Part shown: piece after piece, positions 1-10,717 of the stretch
How positions within the stretch are numbered: position 1 is the first letter of the stretch
Layout of the letters: every line of letters starts with the position of its first letter
NCBI RefSeq assembly: GCF_010672525.1
Contig: NZ_JAAHGH010000006.1
Coordinates: 84,933 to 148,932, forward strand
Source: Okeania sp. SIO2B3
GTDB taxonomy: Bacteria; Cyanobacteriota; Cyanobacteriia; Cyanobacteriales; Microcoleaceae
Reading direction: 5' to 3'
Length of the DNA: 64,000 nt
Notes under the pieces: model-generated
What the model was told of the DNA's origin: nothing
The model's database searches: none
Seen by the model: only the letters and a program-made list of their open reading frames with translations
Made by a program: the position numbers and the translations under genes

Positions 1-2
1 CC

Positions 3-3000
3 GAAAACTTCAATATCAGGGAAAATATTACGGTGGTTTCTGTTGATAACGATATAACTACAGAAGACCGCACTTCGGTTATTTCCCATACTGCAACCAG
101 TGATGATAATGCTTATCAGGGAATTAGCATTAATGAAGTTACTGTCAATATTACCGAAAATGATGTTCCTGGGATTGTTATTGGCAACGGAAATAATTTC
201 AGCATCGCCGAAGGTGCAGCAGGGGAAACCTACACCATTGCTCTAGCAACCGAACCCACAGCAGATGTCAATATTAGTTTTGACATTAGCGACGATCTTG
301 AACCCATTGCACCCATAACTTTTACTCCCGATAACTTTGCTACTCCTCAAGAAGTTACAGTTACTGCTGCAATTGATGATGAAGTAGAAGAAACGGAATT
401 TCAAGACATCACTCACACTATTGAGAGTGACGATCCTCTATATGATGGCTTGTCAGTACAACCTCTTCCCATTGCCATTAACGAACTCAGTTTCGATAAT
501 ATCGAGACAGCAGGGGGTTTAAATAACGCCCTCAATTCGATTCAAGATTCGATTGACGCTCAGTTTCGAGCCATTGAATTACCCTTTATTGGTTCTCTAG
601 AAACTCTCGCACCAGATTTGATCGGTAGTTTCCAAACTAGCTTAATTAATCGGGTGCAGACGGGAGGAGTATTAGACGTAGAGAAACTTAGCGGGTTAAT
701 TGAAGAAACTATTGAGGAGATTCTAGAAGTTGATGTGGAAGCGAGCGCAACTCTCTCGGAAGAAGAAGCCACTTTCGATATTACAGTTGCCAAAGAATTT
801 AACCTTGCCAATATCGATCTGGATGCGGATTTAGGTTTGCCAGGATTAGGAATTGATGTTGATGGTAGTGTCGATCTCAATTTTGATTACCAATTCGATC
901 TGGGATTTGGCATTAACCAAGAATTCGGTTTCTTTATCGATACAGAAAAAACCAACTTTACCGCAGGAATCGATCTTGGTTTGAGTGATGATTTCCAAGC
1001 AACGGGTAATCTGGGCTTTTTGCAACTCGATCTGGTTAATGATGAAGAAAACCCCACTGCTGTCAGTGCTGATTTTACTCTAGGACTCAACGACATCGAT
1101 AATAATGAAGATTCCGATACTGGCGAAGATTCAAATACTGACGAAAACTTAGATACTGGCGAAAATTCAGATGAAGAAGAAGATATAGATGGCGATCGCC
1201 TGACCAGCACAGAACTAAGGAATGCTTCTTTCGATGACATATCGGATCTCTTCAATCCCAGTGCTTCGGCAAGTGCCAATCTTGGTTTAAAAGCCGTTAC
1301 GAGTGTGGAAGCGGATACTGCTTTTCCCAGTATTAATTTCGATTTGGCAGGAGAATTCGGCTCGTTTACGTTTGAAGAGGGAGAAGCAGTTGGGGATTTT
1401 TCACCGACAATCGCCTTTAACAACGTGCAACTAGATTTAGGCAGTTTTCTCTCCGACTTTGCTCGCCCCGTAATTGGTAATATTAACAGCATCATCGATC
1501 CTTTTCGTCCTATAGTTGATTTTCTCAACACCGATACGGAAATCCTCAACGATCTGAGCATTGCGGATGGTTTGGATGGCAATGGTGATGGTGAAATTAG
1601 CGTCATCGAACTCGCGATTGGTATTGCGGAATTGTCGGGCAATCCTCCCAACGCTAGATTTCAGGAGGCTTTCGATCAAATTACCGAACTGTTCGCTCTG
1701 TCAGATGCTCTCAATGAATCGATCGCTGGTGATGAAGGCATCCTCATTGATGTTGGTTCTTTCGAGTTGGGCAATTTTGATCCTAGCGATCCCGATGCCG
1801 ATCCGACGAGCGTTGAAGCAGACCAAACCGCTCCTGCACCAGATTTAGAGCAACAACTCGATGATGCTCCCGATGATGGTAGCAGAAATACCCAGAAAGC
1901 AAATACCAATAGAATACTTAATAACGATAATTTCGATATTCCTCTAATTAACGATCCCTTCAGCGCCATCGACTTACTCTTGGGTAAAGATGTCGCACTC
2001 TTTACTTACGATCTTCCTGCATTAGAAGTTGGATTCGACGTACAACAAACGTTTCCCATCTTTGGCCCGATTAGCGGTTTGCTGGAAGGGGATTTTAATG
2101 TCGCTTTGGATCTCGCTTTTGGCTTCGATACCTTTGGTTTCAATCAATGGGCGGCTAATGATTTCGACCTCGCAGAATCCTTTAGAGTCCTTGATGGTTT
2201 CTTTGTAAGCGATCGGGAAAATCCAGACGGTACAGGGGAAGATATCGATGAGTTGGTTGCTACCGCTACTATTGCAGCAGGTTTAGGTGTAGACCTTTTT
2301 GCTCTTTCGGGCTTTGTAAAGGGAGGCTTAGAAGGTATAATTGGTCTGGATCTGATTGATGGCGGAGAAATCAACGGCACGGATGATGGCAGACTGCGTG
2401 CTTCGGAGATTGCAGACCGCATTTCCACACCCTTTGAACTGTTCCAATTAAACGGTATCGTTAACGCCTTTTTGGGTGCAGAAGTTCAATTATTTCGTAG
2501 GACGGTATTCGAGCAACGAATTGCCACTTTCCCCCTAGCTGAGTTTAGTGTCGGGGGTAAAGGCAATAGTTTTAGTAGCGTTATAGATGGGGTAATTTCT
2601 GGCGGTACGGTCTTCTTTGATGCGAACTTCAATGGTATTCAAGACCCCAACGAACCCGTTACCATTAGTAATGCCGATGGTAGTTACGATCTCGATATAC
2701 CATTCTCTCCCTTCGACCTTAATAGTAATGGTGTTATAGATCCCGAAGAAGGTAGAGTGGTTATTGTTAACGGCATTGATATCTCCACTTCCTTACCTCA
2801 AACCGCACCGATTATTACTACTCCCAATGCGACTGTTGCCACACCTTTAACTAGCTTGGCTGCGGAAATTGCTGAACCCGATCTCGAAGCAGCACAAGCA
2901 GAAGTAATTAATGTTTTCGGTTTATCAGAAAATAGCGATTTATATAATGATGACCCCCAAACTTCCGAAGTATCGGTCTTGGGTTTACAATCTCAACTGC

Positions 3001-5768
3001 AAAATCTGATTATTTTAGCTACCCAAACTATCGGTGCGACTTCTTTAACAGGGCAAACCATCAATGGTAGCGAGATTCTGGTTAAAGATGGTCTGATTTA
3101 TCTTGACAACAACAATAACCAACAGTTTGACGATGGGGATTTAGAAATAGTTCAAGCTGATGATGGCTCTCGTTTCTTCGATGTTAACGACAACGGAGAA
3201 TTAGATAATAACGAGGTTTCTTCTACAGTAAATGAAGCACAAATTGCCAGTGCTATTCTTCAAGAAATTGCCGCTCGCGCTAGCAATGGGGAAGTCCCCG
3301 ATCTTGCCGATGCTGATACCGTAACTGCTATTATTAACGAAGCTTTAACCTTTGCTATCGCGGAAGATAGCAATACCAATCTTAATGAAAATGCCATTTC
3401 TCAACTGACCGCAAGCATTGTGGAGAAAAACCTCAATATTGATGGCATCTTAGGTAAAGCTTTCCTTTCTGAAGCCGAACAAAGACAACAAATTAGCAGT
3501 CGCTATGTCTTTATTGATGTTAACGATAATGGAATACAAGATACCGACGAACCTTCTTCTTTAGTAGACGAAACAGGCGCAGACGAGCTAGATATTACTC
3601 CCTTTGACACAAATGAAAACGGTCTGTTAGACGTGCGCGTTGTCATCGAAGGAGAATCCCCAGATTTTGTCTTTGTAGATAGTAATGCTAACGGTGAATT
3701 CGATCCAGACGAACCCTTCTCAGTTGTCAATCCTAGCGGTGACAACAACTTAGAAATTGATTTCATTGATAATAATGGCAACGGTGTACAAGATGAGAAC
3801 GAACCCTTCTCGATCGCTTCTCCTCTCAATCCCGATGGTACTGAAGTTGCAATTTCTCCTTTCGACCTTAATGAGAATGGGGTTTTAGAAGTAGGAGAAG
3901 ACGATAACAATAACGGTATCTTAGATCCAGGAGAAGATAATAATGAAAATGGTGTCTTAGAATTAGACGAACTAAGACAAGTAGTGCTTGAAAGTACCCC
4001 TGTAGATCGATGGTCGTTTGTAGATAGTAATAGTAACGGAGAATTCGATCGCGGAGAACTATTCTCTCCTGTCTTTGATGATGGCACAGATCTCCTCGAT
4101 CCTTTTGTCGAACCTGGTAAAGTATTTGTTGATAGTACAGAATCTCCCGAATTAGCTGGTGGGTTCCAACATCTAGTTATCAATCCTTTAGCAACCATCT
4201 CCCGTCTGCTTGCCGAAGCTACCGATCCCGAAGTAGCTCAAGACCGAGTTAAAACCGCATTAGGACTACCAGAAGATGTGGACCTGCTCAACTTCGATGC
4301 TTTACAAGCAGCCTCTAACCAAGACCCCAACTGGCTAGAAGTCTATGCAGCACAAGTTCAGGTGCAAAATACCCTCGTCCAAATAGAGGCGGTAACGGGA
4401 GTTTCCGAAACCGAAATTGTTGAAGCACTATCAAATGAAATCGCTAACTCTGAAAATCTTGATTTGAGCGACTCAACTCAAGTAGAAGAAATTATCAACG
4501 AACTTGCTCCCGAGTTAGCAGACAATACTGTTGATGGTGCAGCAGAAATCATTACTGAAACTAACGAACGCATTGATGACATCGCTGACGATGGCACGAT
4601 GGGCGATCGCGAAAAATCGATAGAAATCGTCCAAGTACAGCAAGTGGCCCAAAGCGATGACCCAGAAGGTCTAGTAGAAGATTTACTAGAATTAGGAACA
4701 GAAGAGGAAAATGTTGAAGAAATTGTTGATGATAATACAGGAGAAGAACTTACCGAACAAATTGAAAATACAGAAGAAATAGACCCTACTACCCGTCCTG
4801 ACTTTAGCAATAGTCGCCCCATCGCTGAACCAGATTTTGCAGATACTGAGATTGCTACATCAGTCACGATAAATGTTTTAGACAACGATAGCGATCCAGA
4901 CAATGATGCAATTGAAATTGTAGATATTTTTGCCTCTGATAATGCGGAAGTAGTTATTAACCAAGATAATACCCTTACCTACACTCCCAATAATGGTTTT
5001 ACAGGAGAAGACATTATCTTCTATGCTATTCAAGATAGTAACGGCAGTGTTGATAATAATATTGTTACTGTGACAGTTAGACCTGCTGGAGTTCTCCGTG
5101 AAGGTAATGATGATAATGATTTTATTAATGGTAGTGAAGGTAATGATACATATATTGGCCGAGGAGGTAACGACTTAATCAGGAGTCATGGAGGTGACGA
5201 TATCCTGAGTGGCGGTCCTGGTGAGGATACTTTGGAAGCTGGTGCAGATGATGATAATATGAATGGAGGCAGTGGAAGCGATCGTATGCTTGCTGGATCT
5301 GGCGACGATCTATTGATAGGTCGCCCCGGTAACGATATCTTGTTAGGAGGTGAAGGTGATGATACTCTAGAAGGTGGTCTTGGTCGCGATCGACTCAACG
5401 GTGGTAGTGGAAATGATGTACTCAGTGGAGGAGCTAGTATAGATCGCTTTATTTTCAACACCAACAAAGAGTTTAATCCTGAAGATTTAGGAATAGATGA
5501 AATTACAGATTTCGTTCCCGGACAAGATTTGATTCTCCTAGATAAAAGAACTTTCACCGCACTGATGAGTGTTAAAGGTGATGGTTTTAGTGTTACAACA
5601 GAGTTTGCATTAGTTAGCACTGATGAAGAAGTAGAAAGCTCTGATGCTTTTATTGTCTACAACAATGAAAATGGTAAGTTGTTCTATAACACTAATGATA
5701 TTACCGCTCATTTTGCCACCTTAACTAATGGAGCAGACATTACTACTGAAAATTTCTTCCTGCGTTAA
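3..5768 (+). CDS. Giant secreted Calx-beta / EF-hand-like / RTX repeat protein (5' end outside window)
   Basis: The frame is open to the left edge, so this is the C-terminal 1,921 residues of a longer protein. Residues below count from the GTG at 33. Residues 1-150 hold Calx-beta-like strands ending in 'ITENDVPG'. The middle (about 160-860) is acidic and low in Cys. Residues 870-1400 contain repeated Ca-binding loops of the D-x-N-x-N-G type (DVNDNGIQD, DSNANGEFD, DNNGNGVQD) followed by 'EPFS', like EF-hand or SdrD-type linkers. About 1590-1686 is a cadherin/Ig-like domain (VLDNDSD). About 1690-1810 is a block of RTX nonapeptides (GGxGxDxL), then a C-terminal non-repeat tail. RTX proteins normally leave the cell by type I secretion using a C-terminal signal and fold on binding Ca2+, so an extracellular or surface adhesin/matrix role is likely. 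No catalytic domain is recognised. The secretion genes are not in the window. Confidence 0.88.
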   Translation, partial: ENFNIRENITVVSVDNDITTEDRTSVISHTATSDDNAYQGISINEVTVNITENDVPGIVIGNGNNFSIAEGAAGETYTIALATEPTADVNISFDISDDLEPIAPITFTPDNFATPQEVTVTAAIDDEVEETEFQDITHTIESDDPLYDGLSVQPLPIAINELSFDNIETAGGLNNALNSIQDSIDAQFRAIELPFIGSLETLAPDLIGSFQTSLINRVQTGGVLDVEKLSGLIEETIEEILEVDVEASATLSEEEATFDITVAKEFNLANIDLDADLGLPGLGIDVDGSVDLNFDYQFDLGFGINQEFGFFIDTEKTNFTAGIDLGLSDDFQATGNLGFLQLDLVNDEENPTAVSADFTLGLNDIDNNEDSDTGEDSNTDENLDTGENSDEEEDIDGDRLTSTELRNASFDDISDLFNPSASASANLGLKAVTSVEADTAFPSINFDLAGEFGSFTFEEGEAVGDFSPTIAFNNVQLDLGSFLSDFARPVIGNINSIIDPFRPIVDFLNTDTEILNDLSIADGLDGNGDGEISVIELAIGIAELSGNPPNARFQEAFDQITELFALSDALNESIAGDEGILIDVGSFELGNFDPSDPDADPTSVEADQTAPAPDLEQQLDDAPDDGSRNTQKANTNRILNNDNFDIPLINDPFSAIDLLLGKDVALFTYDLPALEVGFDVQQTFPIFGPISGLLEGDFNVALDLAFGFDTFGFNQWAANDFDLAESFRVLDGFFVSDRENPDGTGEDIDELVATATIAAGLGVDLFALSGFVKGGLEGIIGLDLIDGGEINGTDDGRLRASEIADRISTPFELFQLNGIVNAFLGAEVQLFRRTVFEQRIATFPLAEFSVGGKGNSFSSVIDGVISGGTVFFDANFNGIQDPNEPVTISNADGSYDLDIPFSPFDLNSNGVIDPEEGRVVIVNGIDISTSLPQTAPIITTPNATVATPLTSLAAEIAEPDLEAAQAEVINVFGLSENSDLYNDDPQTSEVSVLGLQSQLQNLIILATQTIGATSLTGQTINGSEILVKDGLIYLDNNNNQQFDDGDLEIVQADDGSRFFDVNDNGELDNNEVSSTVNEAQIASAILQEIAARASNGEVPDLADADTVTAIINEALTFAIAEDSNTNLNENAISQLTASIVEKNLNIDGILGKAFLSEAEQRQQISSRYVFIDVNDNGIQDTDEPSSLVDETGADELDITPFDTNENGLLDVRVVIEGESPDFVFVDSNANGEFDPDEPFSVVNPSGDNNLEIDFIDNNGNGVQDENEPFSIASPLNPDGTEVAISPFDLNENGVLEVGEDDNNNGILDPGEDNNENGVLELDELRQVVLESTPVDRWSFVDSNSNGEFDRGELFSPVFDDGTDLLDPFVEPGKVFVDSTESPELAGGFQHLVINPLATISRLLAEATDPEVAQDRVKTALGLPEDVDLLNFDALQAASNQDPNWLEVYAAQVQVQNTLVQIEAVTGVSETEIVEALSNEIANSENLDLSDSTQVEEIINELAPELADNTVDGAAEIITETNERIDDIADDGTMGDREKSIEIVQVQQVAQSDDPEGLVEDLLELGTEEENVEEIVDDNTGEELTEQIENTEEIDPTTRPDFSNSRPIAEPDFADTEIATSVTINVLDNDSDPDNDAIEIVDIFASDNAEVVINQDNTLTYTPNNGFTGEDIIFYAIQDSNGSVDNNIVTVTVRPAGVLREGNDDNDFINGSEGNDTYIGRGGNDLIRSHGGDDILSGGPGEDTLEAGADDDNMNGGSGSDRMLAGSGDDLLIGRPGNDILLGGEGDDTLEGGLGRDRLNGGSGNDVLSGGASIDRFIFNTNKEFNPEDLGIDEITDFVPGQDLILLDKRTFTALMSVKGDGFSVTTEFALVSTDEEVESSDAFIVYNNENGKLFYNTNDITAHFATLTNGADITTENFFLR

Positions 5769-5838
5769 AAGAGGGTATTGGACTGTTTCATCTTACAGCA
5801 GTTTTCTAGTTGATGAGGTACAAAGTTTTATTGATCTA

Positions 5839-5882
5839 GGCAACAGGCAACAGGCAACAGGCAACAGGCAACAGGCAACAGG
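5839..5882. repeat. GGCAACA 7-bp tandem repeat
   Basis: About six direct copies of GGCAACA lie just after the RTX gene. The same heptamer tract recurs near 32765 and 32797, so it is part of a dispersed family. The rest of 5769-6161 holds only repeat pieces; I see no gene. Confidence 0.85.
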
Positions 5883-6094
5883 GAATATAGGAATAAATAG
5901 TCTTATAGCTGTACCTCACTATCCTCTGAGGACTGAGGACTGACTCCTACTCAGTATTCATAAATTTTATTCTAACCAAATAATGGGGATAAAAATCTCA
6001 TCAAAATTTGTATAATTTCAGTTATCAGTTGTCAATACTCATAATTATATCATATATAACTTTGTAATAGTTTGACTGAATAACCGAGTAGCGA

Positions 6095-6169
6095 TATAGC
6101 GTTTCTCAAGTTACTGAGGTACAGTTGTTTTTCTTGTTTTCTATTCCCTACTCCCTACTCCCTAAAAAG
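6095..6169. repeat. Solo left end of TATAGC-family miniature element
   Basis: The stretch starting TATAGCGTTTCTCAAG and running through TGAGGTACAG to a 'CCCTACT' tract matches the left half of the complete element at 21381-21543. The right inverted repeat is absent here. It abuts the 3' end of the convergent helicase gene. Confidence 0.7.
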
Positions 6170-8888
6170 CGATCGCTTCCAAAATTAACAACCCTAAATC
6201 TTTATATAAACCTTGATTTTGCTGAGGACAACTATGCTGAGTTAAACAGCGGGGACAACCATATTCACAATCACAATTTTTGGCTAATTCTGTTGCCTTT
6301 CTTGCAAACTTCAACAATTGATTAAAAATTGCTTCGCTCGCCCCATTTCCACCATCACAAGTATCAAAAAAATAACCTACAGTTTCTCCTGCCTTTACCT
6401 TCACAAACCATTGCACATCCTGACTCGAACTTAACACTACTAAAGGCACAGCAAACATTAGTTGATGCCCCATACTATGCAATGCAATAAAATCTGGACT
6501 ACAACTCCATAATTTTTTGAACTTATCTGGAATTGTTTTTTGATACTTCTCTTTGATTTTCTCCTGAATTTGTCTAATATTTTCCTCTATAACATTGTTA
6601 AAAACATGATTTATCTCTACCTTCACAACTGGAGCTTGATATTGAGTTTGATAGGGGGGATCGAAGCTACCTTTATCTAAAGTTATTCTAATAATTTCAC
6701 CTTTTTTCGTATATTCAGTAGTAAACAAATCATATCCTGTTACTAAAGAGGTAATTTCTCCCCAGATTAAACTTAATCTCAATCTAGCGTGTGGAATATT
6801 GGTTTGAATTATTTGGGGTTTTGCTAATTGCTGAATTTCTTGAATAACTAACTCAGTTTTTGGTTTGCTTTCTAAATTACAATCTTTGCCTAAAGGTTTT
6901 AAAATTGCTTGTTTTTTATCTAAGTCGAGATTCTCAGAACGATAAAAATTTAACTCACTGTCATAATTTTGGGCAAAATAAATTGCCCCTGGAAATACTT
7001 CTTTATGTGCCAGACTCATTTGCATTTTTTCAAAACTTTTTCCAGTATTAATATTGATTAACTCCACATCATTTTGAGCATGACCGCGAATATTAATATT
7101 CCGATGAGGAAAACCATATCCCCAAAGTTCAGAAGAGTTAGTAATATAGATTTTTTGCTGTTTTAATAAGCTATCGGCAATTACTCCAGAGACTTCTCCA
7201 AAACGTTCTGTTATTTCATTCAAAGGTACGCCACTTTCTACACAACTACATTCTAAATGTTTGCCTAAAATTGTTGGATAATTTGGATTAAAAGCAGCAC
7301 TTTCCACCTCACCATTTAATAATAAATCTGGTTGATTTCCATAAAAGTTATCCAAGGGGTTTTGAGCTACTGGTAAAAACATCACTAACCCAGCATTTCT
7401 ACGTCCTGCTCTACCAATTCTTTGCCCCCATGACATTAAACTACCTGGATAACCACGCACCAAACAACAGTCAAGTCCTGGTAAATCAATTCCTGCTTCT
7501 AATGCAGAAGTAGAAAGAATAACTTTTATTATCCCAGCTTCTAATTTTTGGATAATATCCTGTCGTCTCTTAAACTGCAAAGAACCATAAAAAATTGCCA
7601 CTTTATCTGCCAAATAACTCTCTCCATTCTTATCAGCTATTCGCTTAATTATGCCCAGGAGTTTTTTAACAGCTCCCCGGGAATTACAAAATACTATCCC
7701 ACTTAAGTCGTGGCGTAACCAAGATAGAATTATTTGACAAGCATCGGGGTTAGCAATTTCGCTAGGTTCCAGAAATAAAATGGTTCTACCAGCACTATCA
7801 GCACCACTTTTTGATATTAGATGAAGTCTTTCTGTTTGATGAGAGCGATCGCTAAATCTCATTGCCATTTCTGCCGGGTTGCCAATAGTAGCTGAACTAA
7901 AAATAAATTGTAATTTTTCTGAACTTCCTCCTACTCGGTCTACCGCCATTTTTAATCTGCGCATTAGGTTGGCAAAATGAGCGCCAAAAGCACCTCTATA
8001 AGTATGAGATTCATCTATAACTACATAGCGGAGTTGTTGAAAAAATTTGCGCCATCCCTCTCCATCTTTACTTCTAATTCTATATAGTTGATAGTGTAAT
8101 AAATCTGGACTTACTCCTAATATATTGGGTGGGTTTGGGATAAATAATTTTTTCCTTTTTTCTGAGGAAATATCACCTGTAATTAATCCAATTTTCACAG
8201 AATTTTCGGGAAAATATGAAGCCATTTTTTCCAGCTTTTGCATCTGGTCTAATGCTAATGCTTTGAGAGGAAAAATATATAATGCTGTGGTCTGAGGTTG
8301 TTGGAGACATGATTCTAAAATGGCGAGGTTATAACAGAGAGTTTTGCCAGAAGCTGTAGGAGTAAAAATGCAAATATCTAATCCTTTCCTCAGAGCAGTT
8401 AATGATTCAATTTGATGTTCATAGAGTTCTGTAATATTTTGTAAAATCAGAGAACTTTTGAGAGTAATTGGTAAATCTTCTGGCAAAGGATAAAGTACTC
8501 CTGGAGTTGGAGGAGTATTATCTATCCCTACTAATTTATCTTTAAATTCTTGGGCAATTGTTTGAAATACTGGTCGAGTAATAGCATCTATTTCTGCTGA
8601 AGTAATTTTGGATTTTTCTGACTGTTTTAAATTTTGATTATGATCATGTATATTCTCTCTAGAATTAATTTTTTTCTGATTAATTACTATTTGCCAATCA
8701 GGAAAATTTACTGGGGTGGGATTTTCTAAAAAATCTACAATTAAACGTTTTCCCAATACTGCTGTAATTTGACCTATGCCATATTCAGGAGAATAGACTT
8801 TTGCACCAATTTTTAACCATTCTGGAGGAGATGGTAATTGATTTCCAGCTCGAATAATAGCAGCATAGTCTGTCGGTTTATCGTTCAT
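6162..8888 (-). CDS. DEAD/DEAH-box helicase with C-terminal DUF1998-type Cys cluster (MrfA/YprA-like)
   Basis: Superfamily 2 helicase of 908 residues. Visible motifs: P-loop TPTASGKT at about 180, DESH Walker B at about 293, SAT at about 333 and the arginine-finger motif QRIGRAGR at about 491. The C-terminus (about 875-890) has four cysteines in the pattern CxCxxxCxxC plus a further HxCP, the DUF1998 region found in MrfA/YprA-type 3'-5' DNA helicases, some of which repair mitomycin lesions. An N-terminal module (about 25-70, 'YSPEYGIGQ...') resembles the RID/Tudor-like beta-barrels of Mfd or UvrD-type proteins. No exonuclease partner (MrfB) is adjacent; neighbours are an FAD oxidase and repeats. 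Role in DNA repair is inferred from family; the helicase call itself is firm. Confidence 0.9.
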   Translation of the reverse strand: MNDKPTDYAAIIRAGNQLPSPPEWLKIGAKVYSPEYGIGQITAVLGKRLIVDFLENPTPVNFPDWQIVINQKKINSRENIHDHNQNLKQSEKSKITSAEIDAITRPVFQTIAQEFKDKLVGIDNTPPTPGVLYPLPEDLPITLKSSLILQNITELYEHQIESLTALRKGLDICIFTPTASGKTLCYNLAILESCLQQPQTTALYIFPLKALALDQMQKLEKMASYFPENSVKIGLITGDISSEKRKKLFIPNPPNILGVSPDLLHYQLYRIRSKDGEGWRKFFQQLRYVVIDESHTYRGAFGAHFANLMRRLKMAVDRVGGSSEKLQFIFSSATIGNPAEMAMRFSDRSHQTERLHLISKSGADSAGRTILFLEPSEIANPDACQIILSWLRHDLSGIVFCNSRGAVKKLLGIIKRIADKNGESYLADKVAIFYGSLQFKRRQDIIQKLEAGIIKVILSTSALEAGIDLPGLDCCLVRGYPGSLMSWGQRIGRAGRRNAGLVMFLPVAQNPLDNFYGNQPDLLLNGEVESAAFNPNYPTILGKHLECSCVESGVPLNEITERFGEVSGVIADSLLKQQKIYITNSSELWGYGFPHRNINIRGHAQNDVELININTGKSFEKMQMSLAHKEVFPGAIYFAQNYDSELNFYRSENLDLDKKQAILKPLGKDCNLESKPKTELVIQEIQQLAKPQIIQTNIPHARLRLSLIWGEITSLVTGYDLFTTEYTKKGEIIRITLDKGSFDPPYQTQYQAPVVKVEINHVFNNVIEENIRQIQEKIKEKYQKTIPDKFKKLWSCSPDFIALHSMGHQLMFAVPLVVLSSSQDVQWFVKVKAGETVGYFFDTCDGGNGASEAIFNQLLKFARKATELAKNCDCEYGCPRCLTQHSCPQQNQGLYKDLGLLILEAIAF

Positions 8889-8986
8889 GTTTATAGCAAT
8901 TAGTACTTAGTTTTGACAATACTATTTCATTCTATAAAGTTTCAATATACATTTTGTAATTGTACGGTAAATATAAGCCATCTTGT

Positions 8987-9108
8987 AGTAGACTGACACA
9001 CCGAAAACTGTGCACTCTTATTTTTGTTTCTAGGTGTCTTTTTCTCCCTATCTTCCCATCTCCCCATCTCCCCATCTAACGCACCATTTTAGCTGTGTCG
9101 GTCCACTA
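8987..9108. repeat. Miniature inverted-repeat element (TAGTAGACTGACACA ends)
   Basis: The left end TAGTAGACTGACACACCGAA and the right end, read in reverse as TAGTGGACCGACACAGCTAA, form imperfect inverted repeats of about 28 bp around a 'CCCATCT' tract. A single end recurs near 57425-57450. It fills most of the gap between the helicase and oxidase genes. Confidence 0.7.
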
Positions 9109-9140
9109 CTGAACTTTAATTATCAATTATCCATTATCAA

Positions 9141-10499
9141 TTATCCATTATCCATCCAAGCTTTCATTTTTCCCGGATTTAATAATCCATAAGGGTCTAC
9201 TTTTTGCTTAAACTCTAACTGTTCAAAGTCTGTAGTTTTCATTCCTCCATCTTCCAAAATATAGGTATGAGGATTAAAAATATTTACCCCATTTTCCTCG
9301 TGATATTCAATAATTTCATTCAACCTTTCTTCAGAAGTATAACGCACAATTTGTAATCCTACTGGTGTCGTTTGACCATCCATTCGCATAAATTCTAAGT
9401 GCATGATTACTTCATCACCAAAATGCCGATACATTTTTTCTACAAGTTCCAAGTTTTTATCAGTTGGAAAACCACTTTGTAAATAAGTCAAATTTGTATC
9501 TACACTCCTAGCGTGTAATGTCGTATGATTCCAAGTAAACTCATATATTGGCGTACCCTTACTTGCCTCTTCAGCAGTTTTTTCATAACAAATTTCACCC
9601 TTAAATTCTTTAACCAAATCCTGAAAAGACTCCAAACTATATTCAGATACCATCAAAAAAGCACAATGTTTTCCTTCCGGAATTGAATTTTTTACTCCTG
9701 CAAAAAAACTAGGTATCGGCCAAGCAAAAACAGTAATTAATTTCTTGACAATTCCATCACTATCTCCCAATGCTTGAGCGAATTTTGCACAGGTCATAAA
9801 ATCATCAAAAGTTACTATTAATTCTGCCCAAGGATAAGCAGGAGCTAGAGGTATTTCTAATTGAGTAATAATTCCATTTGTACCATAAGCATGATTAACT
9901 TTTTGTACATCATCTCCACGTAATTCTATAACTCTTGGTTCGTCTTCCATTGTTACAACTCGCACAGCAGAAACATTACCTCTATCTCTCAATCCACCAT
10001 AATTAATTGAGCCAATTCCACTACTACCACCACCAATAAAACCGCCAATTGTAGCAGTACGATAAGTTGAGGGAAACATCCTGATTTCCCAACCAATTTC
10101 TCTGGCTTTTTTGTCTAATGCTACTAATTTTACTCCTGGTTCTACGCAAGATAAACCTGGTTTAATCCAATTAATATTATTCATTTTTGTAGTGTCAAGA
10201 ACCACTCCTCCTTCTAAAGGAATACATTGCCCATAGTTACCAGTTCCAGCACCTCTTACTGTTAAAGGTGCTTGATATTTAACGCAAGTTTTAGCTATTT
10301 GTAAAACCTCTGCTTCATTGCTAGGACGAACAATTAAATTAGCTCTTTTATCTTTTAGTTGTGATTGTAAAACTGGGCTGAAATGATAATAGTCTAAGGA
10401 TAGTTTAATAACTTGATTTGGTTCGGTAATAATTTCGATATTTTTTAGGTCTGAGGCTAATGTTTCCCAATTTATTTGTTTTGTTTCAGTTGTTGTCAT
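9141..10499 (-). CDS. FAD-binding (PCMH-type) oxidoreductase, GlcD-like
   Basis: A 452-residue flavoprotein. Residues about 50-225 form the FAD-binding PCMH fold, seen in 'IVRPSNEAEV', the glycine-rich 'VRGAGTGNYGQ', and 'GGFIGGGSSGIGS', which bind the pyrophosphate. The C-terminus 'DPYGLLNPGKMKAW' is the closing motif of this superfamily (D-lactate/glycolate dehydrogenases and related enzymes). No signal peptide or Fe-S cluster is seen, so it is probably cytosolic and transfers electrons to an unknown acceptor. The substrate cannot be told from sequence; no glcE or glcF gene lies nearby. Confidence 0.85.
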   Translation of the reverse strand: MTTTETKQINWETLASDLKNIEIITEPNQVIKLSLDYYHFSPVLQSQLKDKRANLIVRPSNEAEVLQIAKTCVKYQAPLTVRGAGTGNYGQCIPLEGGVVLDTTKMNNINWIKPGLSCVEPGVKLVALDKKAREIGWEIRMFPSTYRTATIGGFIGGGSSGIGSINYGGLRDRGNVSAVRVVTMEDEPRVIELRGDDVQKVNHAYGTNGIITQLEIPLAPAYPWAELIVTFDDFMTCAKFAQALGDSDGIVKKLITVFAWPIPSFFAGVKNSIPEGKHCAFLMVSEYSLESFQDLVKEFKGEICYEKTAEEASKGTPIYEFTWNHTTLHARSVDTNLTYLQSGFPTDKNLELVEKMYRHFGDEVIMHLEFMRMDGQTTPVGLQIVRYTSEERLNEIIEYHEENGVNIFNPHTYILEDGGMKTTDFEQLEFKQKVDPYGLLNPGKMKAWMDNG

Positions 10500-10557
10500 T
10501 GGTATTTTGAGTAAAAAGTTATTTTAACATTATTATATAGAATTCGGTTGAAAAGTA

Positions 10558-10632
10558 GTCATGGCGACCAGAGGAAGTAATCCCCTAAACCCTTAATATT
10601 GCTTTATTTCACTCCGTTCCAGTCGCAATGAC
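10558..10632. repeat. Short inverted-repeat element with GTCATNGCGAC ends
   Basis: GTCATGGCGACCAGAGGAA on the left and, in reverse, GTCATTGCGACTGGAACG on the right enclose about 40 bp. This resembles the widespread GTCATTGCGA palindromic elements. It lies upstream of the poly-Asp gene. Confidence 0.65.
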
Positions 10633-10717
10633 TTGACTATAGTAATTATCCTAGTTTAATATTATAGGAATTTTCGTAAGTATTCAGCTGGGAAACAGTT
10701 ATAGGAGGTTAATTGCC

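Noticed and set aside
3503..4198. 231-codon Ser/Leu-rich minus-strand frame inside the RTX gene
   Set aside because: Antisense shadow of Asp/Asn-rich repeats; composition is that expected from complementing such codons.
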